A DNA stretch of 64,000 bases from assembly GCF_023238205.1 (NCBI RefSeq), contig NZ_CP096660.1, positions 310,001 to 374,000 on the forward strand, given 5' to 3'. Shown here piece by piece: positions 34,059-42,786 of this stretch. The position numbers and the translations under genes are program-made. A model generated the notes under the pieces. It worked only from the letters and a program-made list of their open reading frames with translations, did not search any database and had not been told where the DNA came from. The DNA is from Halorussus limi. GTDB lineage: Archaea; Halobacteriota; Halobacteria; Halobacteriales; Haladaptataceae. Every line of letters begins with the position of its first letter. Position 1 is the stretch's first letter.

Positions 34059-35123
34059 ATGTCTACAGGAGTCGTGTTGCTCAACTTCGGTGAGCCTGCG
34101 GAACCGACCCGCGAGAACGTCGTCGCCTACCTCGAACGCATCTTCCTCAACAACGCCGCGCTGGAGGAGGCCGACACCGAGGAGGAGAAGCGAGAACGCG
34201 CCCGCCAACTCGCCGAGCGACGCGCGCCCGGCCTCATCGAGGAGTACGAGGAAATCGGCGGCTCCCCGCTGAAGCCCCAAGCCGAGGCCCAAGCCGACGC
34301 ACTGGCCGACGAACTCGCCGAACGGGGCTACGACGCCGACACCTACCTCGGGATGCAGTTCACCGAACCGTTCATCGCCGACGCCGTCGAGGCCGCCCAC
34401 GCCGACGACGTGGACCGACTCGTCGCCCTGCCCATTTACCCGCTCTGCGGTGCCTCCACGACCATCGCGGCCAACGAGGAACTCCGCGAGGCGGCCGACG
34501 ACCTCGACTGGGACGTGCCGGTCGCCGAGATTACCGGCTGGCACCGCCACCCGCGCTACAACGAGATTCGCGCGGACAACGTCCGACGCTTCGCCGACGC
34601 TCACGGCCTCGACCTCCGCGACTCCGCGACCGAGCTCGTCTACTCCGCCCACGGTACGCCCCGCCACTACCTCGAAGAGGGGAGCCGATACGACACCTAC
34701 GTCGAGGAGTTCTGCGACGTGGTCGGCCGGAAACTCGGCGTCGATTCCTACTCGCTGGGCTACCAGAACCACGAGAACCGCGACATCCCGTGGACCGAAC
34801 CCGAGGTCGAGGACGTGGTCGAGGAACTGGGCGACGACGACTCCGTGGAGCGAATTGTAGTCGAACCCATTAGCTTCATGCACGAACAGAGCGAGACCCT
34901 CTCGGAACTCGACGACGAACTCCGCGAAGAGGCCGAGGAAGTCGGCCTCGACTTCTACCGCGTGCCCGTCCCCCACGACGACGACCGCTTCAAGTCCGTC
35001 CTCGGGGACCTCGTGGAACCGTTCGTCGGCGACTTCGACCCCGGCTACTACCAGTACCGCCAGTGTCAGTGTTCGGACTCGCCCGACGCGATGTGCCTGA
35101 ACGCTCCCGTCGAACGCATATGA
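34059..35123 (+). CDS. hemH: ferrochelatase
   Basis: A 354-residue enzyme that inserts iron into a porphyrin near the end of heme synthesis. Family marks are MSTGVVLLNFGEPA, YLGMQFTEPFIADAV, PIYPLCGAST, the catalytic His in LVYSAHGTP and the Glu-containing FMHEQSETLSELDDE. The C terminus is unusually Cys-rich: C336, C338 and C346 in QCQCSDSPDAMC. With C130 (YPLC) these could hold a 2Fe-2S cluster, as known for several bacterial ferrochelatases. The stop overlaps the hemG ATG by four bases. A TATA-like CTATTACATTAC lies about 25-30 bases upstream. Confidence 0.9.
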   Translation: MSTGVVLLNFGEPAEPTRENVVAYLERIFLNNAALEEADTEEEKRERARQLAERRAPGLIEEYEEIGGSPLKPQAEAQADALADELAERGYDADTYLGMQFTEPFIADAVEAAHADDVDRLVALPIYPLCGASTTIAANEELREAADDLDWDVPVAEITGWHRHPRYNEIRADNVRRFADAHGLDLRDSATELVYSAHGTPRHYLEEGSRYDTYVEEFCDVVGRKLGVDSYSLGYQNHENRDIPWTEPEVEDVVEELGDDDSVERIVVEPISFMHEQSETLSELDDELREEAEEVGLDFYRVPVPHDDDRFKSVLGDLVEPFVGDFDPGYYQYRQCQCSDSPDAMCLNAPVERI

Positions 35124-36427
35124 CGACCGGCGAGCGCTCGCCGGAGTCGGTCGGCATCGTCGGCGCCGGCATCACCGGCCTCTCGCTGGCCCACTACCTC
35201 GCCGACCGCGACGCGGAGTTCACCCTGTTCGAGGCCGCGGCCGAACCCGGCGGCGTCGTCCGGAGCGACCGGGTCGACGGTCACATCCTCGAACGCGGAC
35301 CCCAGCGCGTCCGGCGCACCGAACACGTCGAGGGCATGATTCGGGACCTCGGCCTCGAATCCGAGGTCCGGACCGCCGACCCCGACCTCCCCGTCTGCGT
35401 CTACGCCGACGGCGAGATTCGGCCCGCGCCCTTCTCGGTCGAGGGGTTCGGCGAGACCGACCTCCTGTCTGCCGAGGCAAAGCGTCGGGTCCTCGCGGAA
35501 CCGTACACCGACCCCGCCGACCCCGACGAGACGGCGGCCGAGATGTTCGTCCGTAAGTTCGGCGACGAGACCTACCGGAACCTGCTCGGTCCCCTCTTCG
35601 GCGGCACCTACGGGTCGGACCCGGCCGAGATGCCGGTCGGCCACGCGCTCTCGGGCCTCGTGAAACTCGAAGCGCGTCACGGAAGCCTCCTCAAGGCCGC
35701 TATCGCCCGCACTATGGGCGGCCGCGACACGCCTCCGGCCATCTCGTTCGACGAGGGCCTCCAGCGACTCCCCGAGGCGCTGGCCGACGCTCACGCCGAG
35801 AACGTCCGCTTCGAGACGCCCGTGACCGCGGTCCGAGCGGACGACGACCGGGGATACGAACTCGAAACCCCCGACGGGACCGAGTCGTTCGACCGCGTCG
35901 TCCTGACGACGCCCGCGGACCTCACGGCCGACCTCGTGGTCGACCTCGCGCCCGAGTCGGCCGACGCGCTCCGCGAGTTGCACTACAATCCGCTCGCCAT
36001 GGTCTACCTCCGGACCGACCTCGACGCGGCGGGCGTCGAACCGGCGCTCGGCTATCAGGTCGGCTTCGACGCCGACCTCCGGACCCTCGGCGTCTCGTGG
36101 AACGCGAGCATGTTCGACCGCGGGGTGGTCACGGCCTTCCTCGGCGGGATGCACGACCCCGCGATACTGGACGAGAGCGAGGACCGGATGGGCGAGATTG
36201 CGGCCTCGGAGTTCGAGGCGGTCACGGGTGCCGAGGCGGAGGTCGTAACCGTGAACGTCCTCCGCCGGGGATTCCCGGCTTACGACGACTCGTGGGACGC
36301 AGTAGAGCGCGTCGAACTACCCGAGGGCGTCCGACTGGCGACCAACTACACCGCGCGGATGGGCGTCCCGAGTCGGATTCGAGAGGCCGAGAGCGTGGCC
36401 GACGACCTCGCCGCCGCGCTGACCTGA
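35120..36427 (+). CDS. hemG: protoporphyrinogen/coproporphyrinogen oxidase (HemY/CgoX type)
   Basis: A 435-residue FAD-dependent oxidase of the flavin-containing amine oxidase superfamily, starting MTTGERSPESVGIVGAG. The dinucleotide-binding motif GAGITGLSLA stands at about residues 16-25 and is followed by FTLFEAAAEPGGVVRS. Other typical elements are ERGPQRVRR, GPLFGGTYGSDPAEM and the C-terminal GVRLATNYTARMGVPSRI. It oxidises a porphyrinogen to the porphyrin used by HemH. The ATGA overlap with hemH shows translational coupling, so both belong to one operon. Confidence 0.9.
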   Translation: MTTGERSPESVGIVGAGITGLSLAHYLADRDAEFTLFEAAAEPGGVVRSDRVDGHILERGPQRVRRTEHVEGMIRDLGLESEVRTADPDLPVCVYADGEIRPAPFSVEGFGETDLLSAEAKRRVLAEPYTDPADPDETAAEMFVRKFGDETYRNLLGPLFGGTYGSDPAEMPVGHALSGLVKLEARHGSLLKAAIARTMGGRDTPPAISFDEGLQRLPEALADAHAENVRFETPVTAVRADDDRGYELETPDGTESFDRVVLTTPADLTADLVVDLAPESADALRELHYNPLAMVYLRTDLDAAGVEPALGYQVGFDADLRTLGVSWNASMFDRGVVTAFLGGMHDPAILDESEDRMGEIAASEFEAVTGAEAEVVTVNVLRRGFPAYDDSWDAVERVELPEGVRLATNYTARMGVPSRIREAESVADDLAAALT

Positions 36428-36483
36428 CGCGCGTAATCCGCTTCGGCGAGAACCTTCTACACGGACGTTCCCTTAGCACCTCT

Positions 36484-38118
36484 GTGACCACACCGTTTCC
36501 GGCGGGAACCGGCGGGAAGAGCGGTATCGTCCTCGAACAGGTCGGCCGATACGAGTCCGGGCAGTTCGCCGAGGACGCGGCCGAAATCGTCGCCACCAGC
36601 GCCGACTCGGACTACCTGTTCGTCGTGAACGCCGAGGTCCCCGGCGTGGACGTGCTGGACGCGACGGACCCCGCCGACCCCGAACGCGTGGACCGGATTT
36701 CGGTCGCCGAAGCGTGGCCCGACGTGGCCGAGGTGACCAACGTCGCGTTGAAAGACGAGGTTCCGGTCGGCGACCGAGAAACCACCGTGCTGGCCGTCTC
36801 TGCGGTCGCGGAGGCCGCCGACGCGAACGGCCGGGTCCTCTTCTACGACGCCGCGGACCGCTCGAACGTCGGGAGCGCCGAGGTCGGCGCGACTCCCGAC
36901 GCGGTGAAGTTCACGCCCGACGGAAGCCGCGTTCTGACCGCCGACTCGGGCGAACCGAGCGACGACTACGAAATCGACCCGCCGGGGACGGTGAGCGTGG
37001 TGGACGTCCGGGAGGGCGCAGACGCCGCCTCGGTCGAGCAGGCGGATTTCGCCGAGTACGACGGCCGCGAGGATGAACTTCGCGACCGAGGCGTCCACGT
37101 CTTCGGCCCGAACCCCACCGCATCGACCAACCTCGAACCCGAGTATCTGACCGTCGCCGACGACGGCGAGACCGCCTACGTCGTCCTGCAACTCAACAAC
37201 GCCCTCGCGGAGGTGGACGTCGAATCGGCCACCGTCGAGGGGATTCGCGCGCTCGGCTACAAGAATCACGACGAGACCGGCAACGAACTCGACGCCAGCG
37301 ACGTGGACCGCCTCTGCATCCGCAACTGGCCCGTCTACGGGATGTACCAACCCGACGCCATCGTCGCCTTCGAGTCGGACGGCGAGACCTACCTCGCCAC
37401 CGCCAACGAGGGCGGGATGCGCGACTCGGAGGGCTACAGCGAGGTCACTACGGTCGCAGACCTCGATTTGGACCCCGAAGCCTTCGACTGCGGCGCGATT
37501 CCGGGGGTCGAGAGCGTCGGCGACCTCCAGAAGTCGGAACACCTCGGGAATCTCCTGACGACGGAGGCGCGCGGCGACGTGGACGGCGACGGTCGCCACG
37601 AGGAGATTTACGCCTTCGGCGGCCGGTCGTTCGCCATCTGGCGGCCCGACGGGACGCTCGTCTACGACAGCGGGGCCGACTTCGAACTCCTCGAAGCGAT
37701 TCACCATCCCGAGTACTTCAACGCCGACGGCCTCGAAAACGTCCCGTTCGCCCAGAGTACGGTCAAAGGGCCCGAACCCGAAGGTATCGCGGTCGGGGAC
37801 GTCGGCGACCGGACCTACGTCTTCGTCGGACTGGAGCGCATCGCCAGCGTCGTGGTCTACGACGTGACCGACCCGGCCGACCCCGCGTTCGTCCAGTACG
37901 TCAACAACCGGAACTTCGACGTGGACCCCCAAGCGGTCGAGAACGGCCCGGCCGACCCCCGCGACGTGGGTGACCTCGGGCCGGAGGGCGTGACCTTCGT
38001 CCCCGCTTCCGCGAGTCCGGTGGACGCTCCTCTCGTGGCGGTCGGCAACGAACTGAGCGGGACCACGACGCTCTACCGGGTCCACGCGCTACGAGAAGCA
38101 GAGGGGTCGGGAGAGTAA
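36484..38118 (+). CDS. choice-of-anchor I domain (beta-propeller-like) protein
   Basis: A 544-residue protein from a GTG at 36484; no ATG exists near the N terminus in this frame and the upstream part overlaps hemG. It matches the choice-of-anchor I domain pattern: QVGRYESGQFAEDAAEIVATS, YLFVVNAEVPGVDVLDATDP, TPDGSRVLTADSGEPSD, EYLTVADDGETAYVVLQLNNAL, IYAFGGRSFAIWRPDG and KGPEPEGIAVGDV. Homologues are usually exported; here no signal peptide or anchor is visible, so it is either cytoplasmic or the start is mis-assigned. It follows hemG by 56 bases with a possible TATA-like CCTTCTACAC upstream. Confidence 0.78.
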   Translation: MTTPFPAGTGGKSGIVLEQVGRYESGQFAEDAAEIVATSADSDYLFVVNAEVPGVDVLDATDPADPERVDRISVAEAWPDVAEVTNVALKDEVPVGDRETTVLAVSAVAEAADANGRVLFYDAADRSNVGSAEVGATPDAVKFTPDGSRVLTADSGEPSDDYEIDPPGTVSVVDVREGADAASVEQADFAEYDGREDELRDRGVHVFGPNPTASTNLEPEYLTVADDGETAYVVLQLNNALAEVDVESATVEGIRALGYKNHDETGNELDASDVDRLCIRNWPVYGMYQPDAIVAFESDGETYLATANEGGMRDSEGYSEVTTVADLDLDPEAFDCGAIPGVESVGDLQKSEHLGNLLTTEARGDVDGDGRHEEIYAFGGRSFAIWRPDGTLVYDSGADFELLEAIHHPEYFNADGLENVPFAQSTVKGPEPEGIAVGDVGDRTYVFVGLERIASVVVYDVTDPADPAFVQYVNNRNFDVDPQAVENGPADPRDVGDLGPEGVTFVPASASPVDAPLVAVGNELSGTTTLYRVHALREAEGSGE

Positions 38119-38128
38119 GCGGTCGCTC

Positions 38129-39142
38129 CTACTCCCACTCCCACTCCTTGGCCGTCTCCACGAACGCCTTCGCGTTCTCGACTGGCGTCTCGCGGTCGAT
38201 ACCGTGCCCGAGGTTCAGAATGTGGCCCTCGGGGCCGGCCTTCTCGATGACCTCCGCGGTCTTCTCGCGGACGAACGCCTCGTCGCCGAGCAGGTAGGCG
38301 GGGTCGAGGTTGCCCTGCACCGGCGCGTCGACCAACTGCTCGCGGGCGTCGGCCAAGTCCACGGTCCAGTCGAGGCTGACCACGTCCGCGCCCGACTCGG
38401 CCAGCAGGTCCAACTTGCCGCCGGGGTTCCGGGCGAAGACGACCGTCGGCACGTCGCACGACTCGAAGATGCGCCGGTGGAGCGGTTGGACGAACTCCCG
38501 GTAGTCGTCGGGCGTCAGGAGTCCGGCGTAGGTGTCGAACAGTTGAATCAGGTCCGCGCCAGCCTCGACCTGATACTCGACGTAATCGACCACCACGTCG
38601 GCGAAGCGTTCGAGCAGACTCCGGAACGCCTCGGGGTACTCGACGCGGAACCGCCGGATGGGTTTCTGTTTCTTGCCCGCTGGCTGTCCGGCGACGGCGT
38701 AGGCCGCGAGGGTGAACGGCCCGCCGGCGAATCCGATGATGGAGGTCCGGTCGCCGACGCTGTCTTGGAGTCGCCGGAGGAGCGCGCCGACGTAGTCAAG
38801 TTCTTCGCGCACGTCGGCGTGTCCGTCGGGTACCTCCGAGGGCCGGGTCACGGGGTTCTCGATGACCGGTCCGGTCCCGCTCTCGATGTGGTAGTCGAGT
38901 CCGAGCGGTTCGAGGACGGTGAGGATGTCGGAGAACATCACCAGTCCGTCGGGTTCGAAGCGGTCCCACGGCAGGAGGGTGATGCGCTCCGCTATCTCGG
39001 GGGTCGAGATGGCCTCCTTGAACGTGTAGTCCTCCCGAATATCGCGGTACTCGGGGATGTACCGCCCGGCCTGTCGCATCAGCCACACCGGCGGTCGCTC
39101 GGTTCGCTCGCCTCGGGCCGCGCGGACCAGCAAATCGCTCAT
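38129..39142 (-). CDS. hemE: uroporphyrinogen decarboxylase
   Basis: A 337-residue enzyme that decarboxylates uroporphyrinogen III to coproporphyrinogen III. Signature PPVWLMRQAGRYIPEYR (about 17-33) and the second signature region, with GFAGGPFTLAAYAVAG and LIQLFDTYAGLL, are clear, as is NLGHGIDRETPVENAKAFV at the C terminus. It is convergent with the choice-of-anchor I gene, only ten bases apart, and close to hemH and hemG, so three heme genes lie within 5.1 kb. Confidence 0.92.
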   Translation of the reverse strand: MSDLLVRAARGERTERPPVWLMRQAGRYIPEYRDIREDYTFKEAISTPEIAERITLLPWDRFEPDGLVMFSDILTVLEPLGLDYHIESGTGPVIENPVTRPSEVPDGHADVREELDYVGALLRRLQDSVGDRTSIIGFAGGPFTLAAYAVAGQPAGKKQKPIRRFRVEYPEAFRSLLERFADVVVDYVEYQVEAGADLIQLFDTYAGLLTPDDYREFVQPLHRRIFESCDVPTVVFARNPGGKLDLLAESGADVVSLDWTVDLADAREQLVDAPVQGNLDPAYLLGDEAFVREKTAEVIEKAGPEGHILNLGHGIDRETPVENAKAFVETAKEWEWE

Positions 39143-39347
39143 TACCCCGGGGTTGGGACGGCGGAGGCTAATGGTTTCGGAATCGCGTCTATCGGGAATC
39201 GCCGGCTAGGAGTTCGAATTCCGTGGACAACCGCGACGACGGCACTCGGAATCCGATGGAAGGAACACCGGAACGTATGCCTCCGAAGTCTCGCGCGGAC
39301 TTATCAGAAGGACTTTCGGCTCCCACTTAGAATGTAACCAGTATTCC

Positions 39348-39773
39348 ATGTCTTGGTCGCGCCGACAGATTCTCGGACTCGGCGGTCTCTCCACTCTGGC
39401 GGGACTCGCTGGCTGTGCGTCGGTATCGTTGACCGGGACGCTGGGGTTCAGACTCCGTAACTACACGAGTGCGGCCTACGATGCCACAGTCGAAATTCGA
39501 CTGGCCGGGCAGACGACCTTCGAGCGGACGTTTCAGCTACCGAGCGCAAGCAGTGCAGACCCATACGTCTATACGGAGACCGACGCCGTCTCGAATATCC
39601 CGAGCGGGATGTCGTACACCGTCTCCCTGTTCCTCGATGGGACCGAGGTACGCACTCACGAGGCGACCATGGACTGTACGGACCGCGACTCGCAACGGAT
39701 GGACGAGGAAATCGACATCAATATCGGGTTCGGCGGGGACGAGACCGTCGAAATAGCCGACACTCAGTGCTGA
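39348..39773 (+). CDS. Tat lipoprotein, small beta protein
   Basis: A 141-residue exported protein. The leader MSWSRRQILGLGGLSTLAGL ends in a lipobox LAGC with C23 as the likely lipid-modified residue, so it should be anchored outside the membrane. The mature part is beta-rich (FRLRNYTSAAYDATVEIRL, TYTVSLFLDGTEVRTHEA) and resembles a small Ig-like sandwich; C-terminal DETVEIADTQC has a lone Cys. Function unknown. Codon use is a little less GC-biased than the neighbours. The 205-base gap before it contains no supported gene. Confidence 0.75.
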   Translation: MSWSRRQILGLGGLSTLAGLAGCASVSLTGTLGFRLRNYTSAAYDATVEIRLAGQTTFERTFQLPSASSADPYVYTETDAVSNIPSGMSYTVSLFLDGTEVRTHEATMDCTDRDSQRMDEEIDINIGFGGDETVEIADTQC

Positions 39774-39826
39774 GTTTACACCACGCCTCTATCGAGTTCG
39801 GTGATTGGCTCGGACGCGATTCCGCC

Positions 39827-39876
39827 GAAAGGGACCGCATTGCTGTCCGCAGAAAGGGACCGCATTACTGTTCGCA
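39827..39876. repeat. two tandem 25-bp repeats
   Basis: GAAAGGGACCGCATTGCTGT plus CCGCA at 39827-39851 is repeated at 39852-39876 with two changes (GCT to ACT, CCG to TCG). The repeats lie in the noncoding gap between the lipoprotein and the glycosyltransferase-like gene and are not part of any gene I support. Confidence 0.8.
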
Positions 39877-39985
39877 GGGAGCAGTTCGTAGCTGTTGTTC
39901 CCACCGATAGCCCTCCGGAACGGCCGAGACGTTCAAACTCCTCGCTACCGTTTTCACCGTCTACGCAACCGAACAGGTGGTCTCG

Positions 39986-41554
39986 ATGCGCGTTCTCATC
40001 GTTCCCGAACTCTACCGCCCCGACGACCCGAGCGCGAACGGCACCCTCGGCGACGCCGCGACGTGGGTCCGGGGGTGGCTCGACCGCGACCCCGCGATGC
40101 ACGTCTACTGGCTGGTCCCGCCGAGCGTGCCCGACGAGGCGATTCTGGCCGACCGCGAGCGGGTGACGGCGATACGGGCCGAACCGTTCGGTTCCGCCGA
40201 CGCCGGTTCGGACGCCGACCCGCCCGCCGCGGACGACAACCCGCCCGTCGCGGACGCCAATCTATTCACCGAGGGCGGGTACAGTTGGGCCGAACTCGCC
40301 GCCATCGAGCGCGAAATCTACGACCGCGGGGCGTACCTCGACTGCGTGGTGGACCAGCGCCGGACCGGCCGGTTCGACCTCCGGAAGTGGCTCTGCCGCC
40401 AGACCGACCGGTGGGCGGCCGACGTCGCTCCCTTCGAGGTTATCGCCAACGTCCACGACCTGCAGGTGCCGTTCAAGTACCGCTACTGCGACCACCGCGA
40501 CGAGTTCCAGAGTCGCATGGAGATGGCCGCGGCGGTCTTCTCGGACGGCATCTGGTTCAAGGCCGGAGCGGACGCCGACCGACTCCGCGAGTACGCCACC
40601 GAGGTCCTCCGGCCCGCGGTCGTAGAATCGGCCGTCGACGACGCCCTCGAAACCGGCAGTCCCATCGACTTCTCGGGGTTCGAGGAGTCGTACGCCGACG
40701 AACCCCGGTATCTCCACCTCGCGGGGTCGCTCTGGGACAAGAAGTGCGCCGACAGACTGCTCGCCGTCGGCGAGCGCCTCCACGACGAGTTCGGAATCGA
40801 GACCCTGCTGACCAGCATGGAGGCGATTCCCGAGGAGTACGCCGCCCCCGAGTGGGTCGAGGCCCGCCCCGAGGCCGACCGCGAGACCTACGAGCGCGCG
40901 CTGTCGCGGGGCGACCTCGCGGTCTGCGCCAGCGAATACGAGACCATGGCCCGGACGCCCTTCGAGCAGGCCGCCAGCGGGCAGGTCCTCGTGGTCCGCG
41001 ACGAGCCGTGGATTTACGACTGCGTGCCCGAGGACTACCGGTTCGCCCGCGACGCGGACGAACTCGGGGACGCGGCGGTCGAAGCGGTCGAGGACTGGGA
41101 CGAAGCGGTCGCGGAGAACCGCCGACTCGTGGCCCGCGTCGAACGCGTCCGGAACCCCGACCGGTCGGCCCGCCGGACCCACGACGACCTCCGAGCGCGC
41201 GTCGAGCGAAAGCGAGAGCGGTACGACCTCGACTCGACCGACGCGCCGGTGCGGGCCGCGCTCGCGGACGACTCCACGAGCGCGGACGCGCCCTCGCAGA
41301 CTCGTTCTCGGGCAGAAGCGCGTTCGCCCTCACGGACAGAACCGCGTTCGCTCGCGTCCGTAGACGCGAGCGACGACCGCCCTCGCGTCGTGGACTTGAA
41401 CGCGCTCCGAGCGCACACCGCCGACTACACCGACGACGGCGCGCCCGCCACCGCCCGGCAGGACTACGCGCTGGCCGACCTCGTGTACGCGCTCCGGTCG
41501 CTCGGCTACCGAGACGCCGGAAACCCGGGAACGCCGGTGTTCGTCCGAGAGTAA
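39986..41554 (+). CDS. glycosyltransferase-like protein (GT-B fold)
   Basis: A 522-residue protein starting MRVLIVPELYRPDDPSANGTLGDAATW, the N-terminal strand-loop of a GT-B nucleotide-sugar transferase. Later elements include FEVIANVHDLQVPFKYRY, YLHLAGSLWDKKCADRLLAVGERLHDEFGIETLL and the acceptor-side ETMARTPFEQAASGQVLVVRDEPWIYD, which fits the C-terminal UDP-sugar-binding region. A Ser/Arg/Ala-rich linker near 430-465 and a C-terminal helical cap follow. The substrate is unknown. The assignment rests on fold-like patterns, so it is tentative. Confidence 0.6.
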   Translation: MRVLIVPELYRPDDPSANGTLGDAATWVRGWLDRDPAMHVYWLVPPSVPDEAILADRERVTAIRAEPFGSADAGSDADPPAADDNPPVADANLFTEGGYSWAELAAIEREIYDRGAYLDCVVDQRRTGRFDLRKWLCRQTDRWAADVAPFEVIANVHDLQVPFKYRYCDHRDEFQSRMEMAAAVFSDGIWFKAGADADRLREYATEVLRPAVVESAVDDALETGSPIDFSGFEESYADEPRYLHLAGSLWDKKCADRLLAVGERLHDEFGIETLLTSMEAIPEEYAAPEWVEARPEADRETYERALSRGDLAVCASEYETMARTPFEQAASGQVLVVRDEPWIYDCVPEDYRFARDADELGDAAVEAVEDWDEAVAENRRLVARVERVRNPDRSARRTHDDLRARVERKRERYDLDSTDAPVRAALADDSTSADAPSQTRSRAEARSPSRTEPRSLASVDASDDRPRVVDLNALRAHTADYTDDGAPATARQDYALADLVYALRSLGYRDAGNPGTPVFVRE

Positions 41555-41576
41555 CGTCGGCCGGCTGGGCCGACGA

Positions 41577-42755
41577 CTACGCCGAGGCCGCCTCGTCGTC
41601 TTCCTCGTCCTCGTCGCCGAGGTCCCCGAGGTCCCGCGCGCCGAGCGAGGGCGCGGCGTCCACGTCCGGCGTCAGGTCGTCGCCGTGAATCAGGTCGGTC
41701 ACGACGATTCGAACCGCCTGAATCACCAGCACGAAGAACAGCGGGAGCAGGAAGAAGCCGTACCACCCGAACAGCATCGGGCCGAGGATGTACGCGAACA
41801 TCATGACGCCCATGTGAATCTCGTTGCCCGAGATGTAGGGCTGGAGGAACGTCTGCGGCAGGATGTCGAGGACGAGGAACGACACCACCAGCAGGCCGAT
41901 GGGGTATATCATGGCCGCGCCGCCGGTTCCGGCCGCGACCCACGCGAGGTAGCCGACGAGAGGCACGTAGACGATTTTGCCGACGACGAGCGGGACGAGG
42001 CTGGCGACGCCCGTCAGGAGGGCCAGCAGGATGGCGAACGGGATGGTCAGCGCCGGAGGCGCGAGGAAGTTGAAGCCGTAGTAGACGAGCGCCGCGAGAA
42101 TCGCCATCGTGAACACGAACAGGACGTTCCCGAAGAAGACGGTCTCCAGTTCGTCGTCCACCGCGTAGGCGTAGGCGTGGGCGGCCGACCCCGGCGAGGC
42201 CACCTCGTCGCGGAACCACGCCGCGATGCGGTCGTCGTCCCGCAGGAGGAAGAACGCGAACCCGAAGGACAGCGACAGGAGGACGAGGGCTCCGAGGACC
42301 GCACCGAGCGCGGTCATCGCGGCCTGCACCACCTGTCGGATTCGCTGGGCACTCAGCGACCCCACCTTCGAGGGGTTTTCGAGGAGCGTTTGGACGAGGC
42401 TCTGCTGGTTCGCCGTGAGTTGGTTCACGTTCAGGAGCGGCGCGAGCAGGCCGCTCCCCGGCATTCCAGACAGCGAGGCGACGTCGCGAAGTCCGGCCAA
42501 GAGGACGTAGCCCACGACGAGCAGTATCGGCGTCACGATGCCCGCGAGCGTCAGTCCCGCCGCGAGACCGTCGTTGTCGACGTAGTCGCTCACGCGGTCG
42601 CAGATGGGCCGCGAGGCGTAGTAGAGGAACACGCCCAGCACGAACATCCCGACGAACGAGTAGCCGACGTAGACGACGCCGACCGCCAGCGCGAGCAGAT
42701 AGAGCCACCACGCGATGCGATTCCGGTCGCGGTCGAGAAACTGGTTCCAGTTCAC
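41577..42755 (-). CDS. AI-2E family transporter
   Basis: A 392-residue membrane protein of the AI-2E/TqsA permease family (PF01594). Hydrophobic segments begin at about 15, 28, 65, 145, 215, 240, 275 and 310, with family elements LGVFLYYASRPICDRVSDYV, PFAILLALLTGVASLVPLVVGKI and the C-terminal LQPYISGNEIHMGVMMFAYILGPMLFGWYG. The tail is very acidic (DLGDLGDEDEEDDEAA). Members export small molecules or ions; the substrate is unclear. It is 31 bases downstream of the SDR gene on the same strand, so probably co-transcribed. Confidence 0.85.
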   Translation of the reverse strand: MNWNQFLDRDRNRIAWWLYLLALAVGVVYVGYSFVGMFVLGVFLYYASRPICDRVSDYVDNDGLAAGLTLAGIVTPILLVVGYVLLAGLRDVASLSGMPGSGLLAPLLNVNQLTANQQSLVQTLLENPSKVGSLSAQRIRQVVQAAMTALGAVLGALVLLSLSFGFAFFLLRDDDRIAAWFRDEVASPGSAAHAYAYAVDDELETVFFGNVLFVFTMAILAALVYYGFNFLAPPALTIPFAILLALLTGVASLVPLVVGKIVYVPLVGYLAWVAAGTGGAAMIYPIGLLVVSFLVLDILPQTFLQPYISGNEIHMGVMMFAYILGPMLFGWYGFFLLPLFFVLVIQAVRIVVTDLIHGDDLTPDVDAAPSLGARDLGDLGDEDEEDDEAASA

Positions 42756-42786
42756 GAGTGTGGTCTCCCGAAGCGTGTCGCGTCGG

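Noticed and set aside
36097-36483. Upstream extension of the choice-of-anchor I frame
   Set aside because: It overlaps hemG and is Arg/Gly-rich, so the GTG at 36484 was used.
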